NCBI RefSeq assembly: GCF_964656455.1 | Contig: NC_135718.1 | Location: forward strand, 131,485,966-131,549,965 | Length of the DNA stretch: 64,000 bases | Direction: 5' to 3' | Origin: Halichoerus grypus | Taxonomy: Eukaryota > Chordata > Mammalia > Carnivora > Phocidae | In this document: piece by piece, positions 25,025 through 43,975 of the stretch | Numbering within the stretch: the stretch's first letter is position 1 | How the letters are laid out: the number at the start of each line of letters is the position of its first letter | The notes under the pieces: model-generated | What the model saw: only the letters and a program-made list of their open reading frames with translations | The model's database searches: none | What the model was told of the DNA's origin: nothing | Position numbers and translations under genes: made by a program

Positions 25025-25740
25025 TCACAACTATCATCCTAAATCTGATCATTTTATTCTCCTGCTTCAAAACCTTAATCACTCCACATTGCTATTGGAG
25101 TAAGTCTAAACCGAACAATGGCATAGACTATTCTTCATGACATCATCTCAACCTTCCTTGATAGCTTCACCTACCAATTACTTCTCCTCCTCCTCCTCCT
25201 CCTCCTCCTCCTCCTCCTTCTTCAAGTAGGCTCCACACCCAGCGTGAAGCCCAACATGGGGATTGAACTCACTACCCTGAGATCAAGACCTGAGCTGAGA
25301 TCAAGACTGAGCCACCCAGGCACCCCCTAATTAATTCTTATCACATATCTTGGAAGGTATAGGGGACTACTTATAATTTGCCAAATAAAGCCAGATACTT
25401 TTAAGCTCCAGTGCATTTGTTTATACTATTCTCTCTGTCCAGGACTCTCATCCCAGCTGGCAAACCCCTAACTGTACTTCAAAGCCTGGTGAAAGTATCA
25501 TTTCTTGTCTGTAGCTTTCTCAACTCCCACGCTCTCCTACTACTCAGAATGATTGTTCTTTCAACTGTGGTGTCATTGAACTGTGAGCATGTATTTGTTA
25601 AATCACTTACCCCGATGCATTAGGTAGATTCATCAGGTTTATCCTCTCCCCAACTCACTGCGTTCTCCATGAAGGCAAGTGTGAGCCCGTCATTGTTCAA
25701 TTCTTGGCACACCATACAAGCATAAGACAGATTTGTTGAA
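25025..25740 (+). repeat. L2 fossil interrupted by a tRNA-SINE
   Basis: Left part GCTTCAAAACCTTAATCACT and right part TCCATGAAGGCAAGTGTGAG then TTCTTGGCACACCATACAAG follow the L2 3' end. Confidence 0.55.
25183..25326 (-). mobile_element. tRNA-derived SINE with a (TCC)n tail
   Basis: An inverted SINE head (GGGGATTGAACTCACTACCC to GAGCCACCCAGGCACCCC). Its tail is a pure (CTC)n microsatellite at 25183-25221 (13 units) in place of the usual A/T-rich tail. The repeat GAGATCAAGACCTGAGCTGA carries a short local duplication. Confidence 0.82.
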
Positions 25741-26654
25741 TTGAATTAAATATTAGAAGAGGGCCAAAGCATAAAGGGATTTTCTAGGCCTACGAATTAT
25801 GCTGGGACTAGGAAGTATGTGCTAACTCTACGTACATGATTCTGCTTTTGGTCTTATCAGAGTGCATGTAATTTGCTTTTATTAAGAAACTGTCAAAAAA
25901 ACAGTATCATGAATATATTTCTTCAGATAAAACATTATTAATTCATTTGTAGCTTAGAATTGACCTTCCCATGACCCAGTTAGCTAAAAGGTAGCTGAAT
26001 AATTTGAAATATTCTCCAACTGGAATGGGATCATATTTGGGGTTTACTTTAATCAGTGCACCCCTGTCTTGCTTTTGCTCTTCAAAGAGCCCCCTTTGAA
26101 GGCATGAGCTCAAGGGAAACCAGATGAACTCTGTCGAATTTTAAACTTGCCACTTTCTCTCCACTAGCGTTCAACTTTTCTTCTCTAACTGAACATGCTA
26201 ACTGAAGACATATATAATGTAATATCAATTTATTTTTTTAATCTTATTCATTATGCCACCTTGTTCCAAACAGTCTTTAAGAGAGGTTAAAGAAAAAGAA
26301 AATCCAAATCCAAAACCAAATTGTTCCACATTTGGTCCATATTCACCCACAGCATCCCAGGGCTGATCATCAGTCAGTGTGATAGACTTTTGGAAAAATT
26401 TTCCAGGTACTAGTAATAGCATTTCCTGAAGTTGGATGTTGATTTACAGCAAAGGATTCTGCTGATGCCCACAGGTCACTTCTCTCTTATGATCCAGTAT
26501 GAGTTTGTTCAACCTTGAAATCAGTCACTGAGGCCCCCTCTCAGGGTACATAACGAGGCAGTTGTTACCCAGCATGCAACCTGGCTAAGTAAAATTGTAG
26601 CTGACTCATGTCTGCAGGTGCATATGGGGTACAGCCTAAAGAGCAAGAGCGGGA

Positions 26655-27105
26655 GCTCAAGAGTCAGTTTGTCTGTCTGAGTTTGAATCTGGCCACGCCT
26701 CTGAGCCGTTATGTGACCTTGGACAAGCTGCTTAACCTCTCTATGCCTCACTGTGTCATCAGTGAAACCGGAATAATAATATCTGCCTTGTGGGTTTGTT
26801 GTGTGGAATAAGTGAATTAAATCTGTAGAGTTTATTTATTTATTTATTTATTAAGATTTTATTTATTTATTTGACAGAGAGAGACACAGCGAGAGAGGGA
26901 ACACAAGCAGGGGGAGTGGGGGAGGGAGAAGCAGGCTTCCCGCGGAGCAGGGAGCCTGATGTGGGGCTCGATCCCAGGACCCTGGGATCATGACCTGAGC
27001 CGAAGGCAGACGCTTAATGACTGAGCCACCCAGGCGCCCCAAATCTGTAGAGTTTAGAACAGTGTCTGGTACATGGTGAGCACTCAATAAGTGTTAGCTC
27101 TTGTG
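26655..27105 (+). repeat. MIR interrupted by a Can-SINE
   Basis: Left: GTTATGTGACCTTGGACAAG and CTTAACCTCTCTATGCCTCA. Right: TCTGGTACATGGTGAGCACT. They are split by the SINE at 26835-27040. Confidence 0.8.
26835..27040 (-). mobile_element. Can-SINE, perfect 16-bp target duplication
   Basis: An inverted full-length copy ending GAGCCACCCAGGCGCCCC. AAATCTGTAGAGTTTA is at 26819-26834 and again at 27041-27056 without mismatch. Together with its intact head this suggests a fairly young insertion. It lies just beyond the FAM72A poly(A) signal. Confidence 0.95.
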
Positions 27106-27164
27106 TGTTATACTTTTCCATTTTTGGGTAAGAAAAGTGGGTACAGTAAAAAATTAAAGGAAGG

Positions 27165-28262
27165 CTGGTCATTTTTACAACAAAACTTTATTTACAGAAC
27201 CGCAACTCAGTCTGTTTTGGTATCACTATTGACAAAATGCCTACAGCTGAGGTATTACTAAGGCGATACACTGACTTTAGCTGTACCTAAAATCACAATC
27301 CAACACCATCCCAGTTTCCTATTTCTGGGTGGCTCTGAATGCAGCTTAAAACAAAAACAAAAACAAAATTCTCTTTATAATGTATAATGGCTTAAGCAAA
27401 ACACTTCTTTAGTTTTTTTCTATTTAAGGGTTGGAACTGAGACTACACATTTAAAATTTGCTATTTACAGAGAAAGTCCTAGAGAAGAGAATAACTTAAA
27501 GATGGAGGTTTAGTTGATCTGCTTTCATAACACAATAACCATATGACTTTAGAAGAATGTAAATAAATAATGTTGCTAAACAGTATATATTGATAATCTT
27601 GTGACAAATTCATTTACCTAACATCATGCTGAGGAATTAAGAGATTTTCTCCATAGATTTTAAAGTTTTATCTTATTCTATTTGCTGATTCACAAAGTCT
27701 TGTTCCATTTTAAGGAGTTTTCGTCAGTATAATGCAGGATAACCAGTATCTATGGAAACCTAACAGCTTGTTTTTTTTAAAAAAAATTCCTCTTAAACTT
27801 TAATTTCCAGTTGAGCTTGTCATATGTATGCATGGTAATACACATGGATATATGCTTGGTTGACATACACACATGTATATGTACGAATGCCCTTTATTCA
27901 AGAGTATAAAATTAAGAGTATCTGGTATCTCATTGTAAGAAAACTTCCCCAAGATTGTGAGGTAGTTGAGTGACACATGAAATAATCTTCTCCAACCTGA
28001 ATTTAAGAATGCACCTTTACTGGGTGGAGGGGTGGAGAGAGGAAGAGGAATCAGTAGAAGAAAAGAACTACAATGGCTCAAATTAAATTCAGGTAATGAG
28101 TCTGAGATAGCAAATAAATAAATCAACAAATGTCCCATTTCCCGCCCCCCAAAAAAGAGAAATCAGTAGTAAATCCTTCCTAATACTTTTAAAGTCAATC
28201 CATTAATATGTATTTTACATAGGAAAGAGTCTGAATATTATACATATCATTATCCCTCCCAT
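27165..28262 (-). other. FAM72A: FAM72A 3' UTR (inferred extent)
   Basis: The stretch after the FAM72A stop is AT-rich and free of recognisable repeats until a minus-strand AATAAA at 27192-27187. A Can-SINE inserted in a MIR begins just beyond, at about 27.1 kb. The boundary is inferred from that poly(A) signal. An earlier AATAAA at 27897-27892 could give a shorter form. Confidence 0.55.
27187..27192 (-). terminator. Candidate FAM72A poly(A) signal AATAAA
   Basis: The plus strand reads TTTATT, so the minus strand reads GTAAATAAAG. It lies about 1.07 kb past the stop codon, with T-rich sequence downstream on the minus strand near 27120-27165. It is the best-placed signal between the stop codon and the repeat block. 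Confidence 0.5.
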
Positions 28263-37450
<9,188 letters not shown>

Positions 37451-38277
37451 CTAGTTTGATTCCCCCAGGTTAAAAATCAAATTGCGAGGTCTAGAGCTTT
37501 TCTAAGCCCTAAACTTTAGGGAAGGAAATGAGTTCTTTTCTGTTTTCCCGTGGGAGGGTGAAAGTAATATTTATTGAGGAGGAGCAGGGCGAAGCAGCAT
37601 ATGTGGCTTTCCTTTTAACTTTCGGGGAAGGGAGTGGGGTTTGAAGTTGGGGGGGGCGGCGAGCTGCAAGGGGCCTGAGGAACTTCTCTACAGTAGGCCC
37701 CCCAGCCTCGCGTCTAAAAGGCTCCTCTACTCTTCAGCCCCCGCCCCTTTAGCAATTCCCTAAACTTTCTCCAGCAGTGTCTTTCCTTGAAAGCTCCCCT
37801 CCTAAGCCCCTCCCTCCGAGCGCTCCAATTCCTCCCCCTCCTCCCCCGGATCGCCGGCCAAGCGTCCCTACCCACGCCTCGTCTTTGGAAATCTTTCTCC
37901 TCTTCCCAGGATCCAGAAATCCCCTTGGCTTTTCCCACCCGGACGAACCCCGGTTCTCTTCAGTCCTCCCGGGACCCTCCCCCGCTCTGCTCGCTCGCGA
38001 GCCCCCGCTTCACTTCTCTCCTGGCAGCCCCCAGCCCTCAGCGTGCTGGCTGGCTCTCGCGCCGTTTCTCTCGGTCCCCAGTCCCTCAGCTCTCCCTCGT
38101 GCCCCCCGCCGTCCCCTTAGGTCTCCCTCCGAGCGGCCGCTCCGGAGCGCGCGGTGGGGTTGGTAGGACGGGGCAGAGATCGCTTTTGGGGCTCAGGCGG
38201 CGCTGGGGGCTCTGTCACCGAACGCGTCGTTTTTTGCTCCCTCTTCCGCTCTCTCTGCCTTTCCAACCGGCTGTCAG

Positions 38278-38283
38278 TTTGAA
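38278..38283 (+). promoter_or_regulatory. Candidate CHR element TTTGAA
   Basis: TTTGAA lies 20 bp before the first ATTGG of the CCAAT array. CHR elements (TTTGAA/TTCGAA) recruit DREAM/MuvB and often sit near NF-Y sites in G2/M genes. The hexamer is common by chance, and other copies occur near 37432 and 37640. Confidence 0.25.
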
Positions 38284-38302
38284 TTGCCGGCGCCGCGCAC
38301 CG

Positions 38303-38868
38303 ATTGGGAGAACTAGAGTTCGCCTGCGTTCCGCATTGGAAGGCTCCGGAGCCTTCCCCTGCTGAGATCTTAGTGGCTTGGAGACCCTACGCCCCGCCTT
38401 AGTAACGGTGCTGTGATCAGCTCAGCTTTATGGTTGGTCGAGCTTGGCTCCGCCTCCGCTCTCATTGGCCGGCCCCGGGAGTTTTGGGCAAATCCTACTC
38501 TCGCCCCAGTGAAAGAGTCAAGGCACGCCCTTCGCGCTTCTTATTGGAAGACTTTCTACAGTCCCGAGGTCTCTACTCTCTATTGGCTAAAATTCTCCGC
38601 AACGCCCCTCCTCTCTACCCTGGCCCAATTGGTCGTGCTTTCCCTCAAGAGTTTGTGTTTGGCTGTCGGTTCCACTTTAACCCCGCCCATTAATTCTACT
38701 TTAGGGCTCGGCAACCCAGGGAGGAGCTTACTCTGTGACCACGCCTCGGTGGTGCTAGTCACACCTCCGAGTTTCGCCAGCTCCTCCTTCTCATTCCAGG
38801 CCTCTCGGGATCAGCTATTCCTATTGGCTATAGGCCCCATCGGTCGATAGAAAACGGGCGGTGATTGG
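38303..38868. promoter_or_regulatory. Array of CCAAT boxes (NF-Y type)
   Basis: ATTGG (CCAAT on the minus strand) occurs at 38303, 38335, 38464, 38543, 38582, 38628, 38823 and 38864. A CCAAT on the plus strand at 38625 forms the palindrome CCAATTGG. Eight ATTGG boxes in 566 bp is far above chance for a 5-mer in one orientation. Several adjacent spacings are 32-46 bp, close to the spacing seen in NF-Y-driven cell-cycle promoters. The uniform orientation is compatible with driving the minus-strand gene FAM72A as well as SRGAP2. Confidence 0.65.
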
Positions 38869-38889
38869 TAAGGGGGTGGGCTCTGCTTC

Positions 38890-39033
38890 CCGGCGGGGTC
38901 CTGCGGAGTTGGCGGAGGCTCCTCAGGGGACTAGGGGACCGATCTGCGTAGAAGCGGGTGGCGGGGAAGAGGGGAGGAGATCTCAGAGTGGGAAGCGGAG
39001 CCGGGGGCCCGAGACCCGTCGCGTCAGAGCCAG
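38890..39033 (+). other. SRGAP2: Possible untranslated first exon of SRGAP2
   Basis: A candidate donor CCAG|GTAAAG (GT at 39034-39035) follows a purine- and GC-rich segment immediately downstream of the CCAAT-box array. Together with the acceptor at 40794-40795 it would define a 1.76-kb intron in the 5' leader. The exon start is a guess. The segment has no ATG, as suits a leader. The evidence is splice-site quality and position only. Confidence 0.35.
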
Positions 39034-40993
39034 GTAAAGGCTCCTTCCCTCTCCCCTTTCCTCTTCCCGGCCGCCGGGCTGGAGCCCTGACTGAACAAAC
39101 CCCGGCAGGGGCGGGAAGGAGAGGGCGCGGATGCTGCTGGCGGCATCGCCTAGCCGTGCCGCCCGGAATCCCTCAGACCCCCTCCCCCCCGACCCTCTCC
39201 AAATCTTCTAGTACAGCCCATAATACTTCTCAGGACTGCATCTCTCTTTGCCCTTCACCGCACAGCCTGGGACTCTGCCCTGCGACTCTGCCGCCGCGAA
39301 GCCCGCACCCAGCCCCCTCCCCAAGTCCTCTGCACACGGGCAGCCTTGGTCCACTTTTGGGCAACCGTCGCTGGCATCACTCGTAACCATCCGCTACCCT
39401 CTTCCCCTGTCTCCAAGCCCTGGCAGACAGCCGGTTACAGCCCAGGACCCAGAAGGATAGTTGTTCCGCACTGCTTCCGGGGCTCTTGCCCTGTCCCAGC
39501 CCCCGGCCCGCCTGGAACGGCTCCTTTTACGCACCCCGGTTCCCAGACCGGTAGCGGGTCCCCCAAGTTGCTAACATCCTTACACTTCATGTAACATCGT
39601 GGCCCACGGTAGTCTCCTCACCGCCCCCCCCCCCCGTACCCTCTCTCCACCTCCCAAGCGTGTGCTGAGGCTCCAGTTATCCCCGGCTCCCGTGCAGCCT
39701 CTGGACCCCACCTCACACCCCCCTCCCCGCTTCCTGCCCGCCTGAACCACCACGCCGCCTGGGCTCCCTCTTCCTCCGGGCGCGGGAAGTGGGAGACACC
39801 GGCGGGAGCCCCCCCACGCGCCCCCCCGCCGCCTCCTGACAAGGAAAGGGTAAGGGGCGACCAAGGAGGGAGGGTAGCCGCTGCGGCACGGTGGGGAGCA
39901 AGACACCCGACTCTGAGCTACCGCTGCTTCCCTCCCGCCTCCCGGGCCTGGGCCGGGGCGGGATTTCCTCCGGCACCTCCTGGTGCGAGGAGTCGGGACT
40001 GCCACCCTTCCGACCCCCCCCCCCCAGCCTGGGTCTGGGTGCGGTATCAGGGATCTCTGGGCAATGGTGACAAAAAATATCGGGGGTGGCATTTAAGAGT
40101 CACTCTCGTCCCTGGCTTGGGGGAGGCGGTGGCTGCCTTCCGTCCCCCGCCCCCGGGTTTTCCCGACTCCGACCCTAGCCTCTAACCCGTTTCCTGCTTC
40201 TGTCGACCACATTGTTTTCCTGGATGTGCCCCGTGCCGAGCAGGCTTTTTCCTGCAGGTCTCTCCCCCCTCCCCCCACCGAAACATTTTGCTGCCAAGAG
40301 AAGCTAGTAACCAAAAACAAAACAACTGGGAGGAGGGGCGGGAGGGGAAGAAAAGTTGTGCCCGGGTGGCTTGTCCCTCCCTGGCTTTGATCCCTTTTGA
40401 TGTCCAGGGAGTTGCCCCGGCCGGGGGTCAGGGGCCGCGTCGGAGCCACTGCCGAGAGTGCTCCCTTCGGCTGGCGGCTGCCCAGCGCTGTCGGGGCTCG
40501 GAGGCCGCCGAGGTGCCGCAGTCCCCGCCCGGAGCCCCGCGTTCCCGCCGCAGTCCCCACCCGAAGCCCGCGCAGGCGGCTGCTCCGAAGTGTTTTCTTC
40601 CAGCCTTAAAACAAAATCCGGAGGGAGCTTCCTTCCTCCGCACCTCGCCGCGCCGGGCTCTGTGGGCCGGGCGGTGTTTGGCCGAGATGAATGGGCCCAG
40701 GCCGGGCTTGGAACGACGGCCCCTACCTCACCCCCGCCGCGATTAGGATCTGCGCTGGGGCTGATCGCCCCCTCCCCTTTTCCCTGCATTTACAGGCAAG
40801 TGAACCGGAGCAAACGACTTCCGATCCAGTCTGCGCTGCTGCGGCTCCCTTTTGGGATTTGATTTGCAGCATCTTCGAGCCTGTGCAACAAAAAACCGCG
40901 AAGCACGCCCAGCCCTCCCCGGCACCCTTTTACGCACCCACTCCCTCCCGGGGACACAGCTGGGCGCGTCCACACCCCCGCACCCCCCACACC

Positions 40994-41035
40994 ATGTTGT
41001 GCGGAAGGACTTCCACTCCCTGCCTCTGTCGTTGA
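40994..41035 (+). other. Upstream ORF 1 in the SRGAP2 leader
   Basis: ATG at 40994 in a strong context (CACCATGT) reads 13 codons (MLCGRTSTPCLCR) to TGA at 41033-41035. The last base of the stop is the first base of the next ATG (TGATG). It is likely to reduce or gate initiation at the main start if the leader includes it. Confidence 0.6.
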
Positions 41036-41082
41036 TGTCAGACCCCAGGCCAGCCTCCGGGCGCTGCAGTTCTCCCGGCTAA
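41035..41082 (+). other. Upstream ORF 2 in the SRGAP2 leader
   Basis: ATG at 41035 overlaps the stop of upstream ORF 1. It reads 15 codons (MSDPRPASGRCSSPG) to TAA at 41080-41082, which overlaps the ATG of ORF 3 (TAATG). Confidence 0.55.
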
Positions 41083-41108
41083 TGCTGAGGCTGCGGCTCC
41101 GGCTCTAG
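41082..41108 (+). other. Upstream ORF 3 in the SRGAP2 leader
   Basis: ATG at 41082 reads eight codons (MLRLRLRL) to TAG at 41106-41108, overlapping the ORF 2 stop by one base. The peptide is an alternating Leu/Arg string, produced by a CTGCGG-type GC-rich repeat. Confidence 0.55.
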
Positions 41109-41156
41109 CACAGGAACCAGCCGCCGCCGCGCCCGGCCCCAGCGCCCACCGTCTGC

Positions 41157-41171
41157 ATGTGCCCGCCGTAG
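41157..41171 (+). other. Upstream ORF 4 in the SRGAP2 leader
   Basis: A minimal frame, MCPP then TAG, 166 nt before the main SRGAP2 ATG. No further ATG occurs between it and 41338, leaving room for reinitiation at the main start. Confidence 0.5.
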
Positions 41172-41337
41172 CCTTCTGCCCAGCCCGCAGCCCGCGCTCC
41201 CCGGAGCGCTGGAGACCACCGCGGGGGGCCCCTTCTGCTCTTGGGAGAAGCAGTCTTGGAGGTATTGATTTCGGTGGTTGAATTTTTCCCGTGGATCTAT
41301 CAATTCACAATTTGAATTTGGAAGAAAGAAGGAAAAC

Positions 41338-41404
41338 ATGACGTCTCCGGCCAAATTCAAAAAGGATAAGGAGATCATAGCAGAGTACGATACTCAGGTC
41401 AAAG
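41338..41404 (+). CDS. SRGAP2: SRGAP2 first coding exon (partial gene; rest is off the window)
   Basis: ATG at 41338 opens a frame reading MTSPAKFKKDKEIIAEYDTQ then VK plus one base, followed by the donor G|GTAAGG (GT at 41405-41406). The sequence matches SRGAP2 at its N-terminus; SRGAP1 and SRGAP3, as I remember them, start differently before the shared KFKKDKEIIAEY. This is the beginning of the inverse F-BAR domain. SRGAP2 dimers bend membranes and drive filopodia-like protrusions, and the downstream RhoGAP and SH3 domains regulate Rac and Robo signalling and synapse maturation. The start is supported by a purine at -3 (AACATGA) and an in-frame upstream TGA at 41266-41268. The next exon (continuing EIRAQL in the family) was not found in the remaining 22.6 kb, consistent with a very long intron 1. 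Confidence 0.95.
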
Positions 41405-43687
41405 GTAAGGGCTTTGAAAAATAGCATAATGCATATGCTCTGTGGACCATTGAGGCATGTATTTCCACCCTGATTTGCAGGATGTTCATTTCTTTGGGTG
41501 GAGCAGGTGGGGGCAGGCTGAGCCCAGAGGTGGTTTCATAGGTGGGTTTGAGCCTCCGAGGGATGGGCTGTGCCAGGGGCCACCGGCTCTGGAAAGGAAT
41601 TTTCAGAGTGGGCTTTAGGTTTGTTCTGTAGAGCTGGCCCTGATTTTGGCAGACCTCCCCCCCCACCCCCCCCCGCCCCCCGCTAGATAGGATGGGGGGA
41701 GGGGCGGGAGGTTCTTGGAGAGAGAAAGGCGGCAATTTGCCTCTGGGTGTCTGGGTCAGGTTTCCTTGAAGGACAACTGAAATCTGACAGGTGTTTGGGA
41801 ATTTATTTCTGAGGTTGAAGAGGAGTCCAGATAGAGAAAGGCAACCTTGAGAAGGTATACCATTTGGGGAGCCCTGGAAGAGGTGGGGGTTTTTCCTGAT
41901 GCACTATATCAAAAGGTGACATTTGCTATGGCATCAGACACAGAAAGTCTGTAGCCACCTTGGGTGCACCTTGTACCTGCCAGGTCTCTGGTTGCCTTGC
42001 ATTCAATCAGAGATCAGGGAACAGAAAGAATAAGGTCATTTCACACCCTGTCTCCGCCCTCACCTAAACATGAATGGAGTTGGGATGTTAGGGTTGCTGG
42101 GTGGTGCTGATTCTGGAGAATGGGAAGACATAATTGTTTAACCCTTCTGTGTTGTCACCCTCTGCTCCAGAAGGCGTGCTTTTAAAGGCCCACTTCCCTC
42201 TGCAAAAATGTGAAGGGTAAAGCAAAATGTGGACCTAGAGAAACCAGCTGACCTGTCTGCACATTTAGTTGACTACCTGACTTGGTGCATGAATCAGAGC
42301 CTGTTCCCAGACAACCTTTTTTTAACCAGTCGTTCCCATAGGAGGGTTCCCGCCTGTTAAAGAGCCCCAGGATGTGTTTGTGCAAGGCACTGTCCCTTCC
42401 TGGGCAGCCACTGGGAAGAGCCATGTGCTCTAGCCCATTGAGACTTCAGCTGGGGAGTGGGAGAGGTGGGTGGCCTTGAATGTTACACCACATGGTTGGA
42501 GCTCTGGGTTTTCCTTTGTTTCAGAGTACAGAGGGAGGGGCCCCTCCTTCTTTCCCTGCACCAATGCAAGGAGACCTTTTCCTATCATAGAGGACTTGGG
42601 AAGGGCCATGTCTCCCTTCTAATGATCGCCCGGGGTGGGGATAGTGTAGAGCTTGAAATGGGCAGCTGCCTTATCTCTTGGAAGGTTGGAATGCAGTTTG
42701 AAGTCCCCATTTTGCCTGTAGGATCTTTTTAATGTCATCAGCTTGGTCAATGCTGGAGGTGCCCTGAGGGACCTTCTCTCCACTTGGCTGCAAATATTGG
42801 TGGGTTTATTACAGAGATGGGGGAGTTGATTGATTGATAGCTTCAGTTGAACAGGGATTGGGAGAGGTGTGGTTGTGAGTTATAATTGAGGTCTTGGCCT
42901 CTTGTCACTGTTCATAATCTGGGCCTGTTTTTGTAAACAATAGGCCACTGGCCTCTGTGTCCTGTCCAGATGCACTGTATTCTGCTCCTGGAATCCCCCT
43001 TGCCATTTTAACCAGATATGTCACTCTATTTTTTTACATATCCTATTCTTAACTGTTGCCATAGGGAGTATTAATAACTTTGACTTTCCCAGATTTCTCT
43101 CCAGAAGCACACCATTTGACTAAGGTGCAAAGTGATTTTACATGTTTATTTTTTGGAAGGTTCAGGGCTGATAGGTGTTAATAGAACCTTGTCTGCTGAT
43201 TCCTATTGGTGAAAGATTTCTCACGAGTGTCTCAAAATTGAACACTTGTGTATTTACAAACATTGCTCATTGAGATGATGTAATGCAGTTGGCTATTTGG
43301 GGTTTCTCTTCAACCTTGCCGCAAGCAGGGGACTGTTTTGCTTTGCTCTGATATTTTCACCGACACTCTTCAGGATCATAGAATTTTATAGGTGGCCGAG
43401 CATGATGTCTCACTCAGAGAAGGTGCCCGATAAAAAACTGATTTAAATGATTTAGTCCCTCATTTTATAGTGGAGGAGAGTACAGAGAAATTAAGAGGCT
43501 TGTCCAAGGTCACACAGCTAGGTGGTGGTAGTTGGAATGAGAAGGAGGTTACCGACTTCCAATTCTCTGTTTTATTCTATTCCTACTTACCATGAAACAT
43601 CATCTGACCAGAGTAGGAAACAAGAAATCCGTAAGAAGCCCAAATCTGTCAATGAATAATAGCAGTAGTAATAATAATAATGGGTTA

Positions 43688-43975
43688 CAGTTTGGGTGCT
43701 CATGATGTTCCAGCCTGTCCCAAGTGCTTTATATGAGTTGTCTTGTTTAATTCTCACATCAACCAGGAAGGTAGATATTATTTTACCCCGCATTCACTGC
43801 ATGAAGAAACAGGCTTAGAGAGGGTGAGAAGCCTTCCCACGGTCACACAGCCAAACCCTGGCAGCTCGACTCCATTCCCTTATTCATCAGCCCTTTATTT
43901 AGTGCCTTCTAGGGGCTGGCGACAGAGCAGTGGACAAGACAAAGACCCCTCCCTTACGGAGCTTATGTTGTAGAA
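43688..43975 (+). repeat. MIR plus adjoining old repeat
   Basis: TTTAATTCTCACATCAACCA and CACGGTCACACAGCCAAACC mark a MIR. GTGCCTTCTAGGGGCTGGCG then CTTACGGAGCTTATGTTGTA belongs to the same old repeat class as that at 32.7 kb. Confidence 0.6.

Larger units (their letters stand above)
37630..41300. promoter_or_regulatory. CpG island, bidirectional FAM72A/SRGAP2 promoter region
   Basis: Dense CG dinucleotides and high GC content begin near 37.6 kb and end by about 41.3 kb, in sharp contrast to the AT-rich DNA on both sides. The island spans the gap between the two divergent start codons. I saw no TATA box positioned for either gene. GC boxes occur, for example GGGCGG near 38857. Simple C-runs at about 39624-39636 and 40014-40025 are present. 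I recognise no interspersed repeat in it, as expected for an active promoter. Confidence 0.85.
40796..41337 (+). other. SRGAP2: SRGAP2 5' leader in the ATG-bearing exon (inferred)
   Basis: A strong 3' splice site lies just before this stretch: a pyrimidine-rich tract (CCCCTCCCCTTTTCCCTGC) followed by TTTACAG, with AG at 40794-40795. Sequence from 40796 to the SRGAP2 ATG would then be the untranslated part of the exon. It is GC-rich at the start and becomes AT-rich in the last 80 nt. It contains four short upstream ORFs. If transcription instead starts inside this segment, the leader is shorter. Confidence 0.55.

Noticed and set aside
1..27100. Search for the next gene on the FAM72A side (AVPR1B in the human order)
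   Set aside because: No long exon or receptor-like sequence was found; that gene probably lies beyond the left edge.
37777..38365. Open frames of 129 and 192 codons on the plus strand in the CpG island
   Set aside because: GC-rich DNA has few stops. The frames are Pro/Ser/Arg-rich with no known domain, overlap each other in different frames and lie in the promoter region.
39580..40862. Several 130-170-codon frames on both strands between 39.6 and 40.9 kb
   Set aside because: All are low-complexity Gly/Arg/Pro readings of CpG-island DNA, overlap on both strands and lack conserved motifs.
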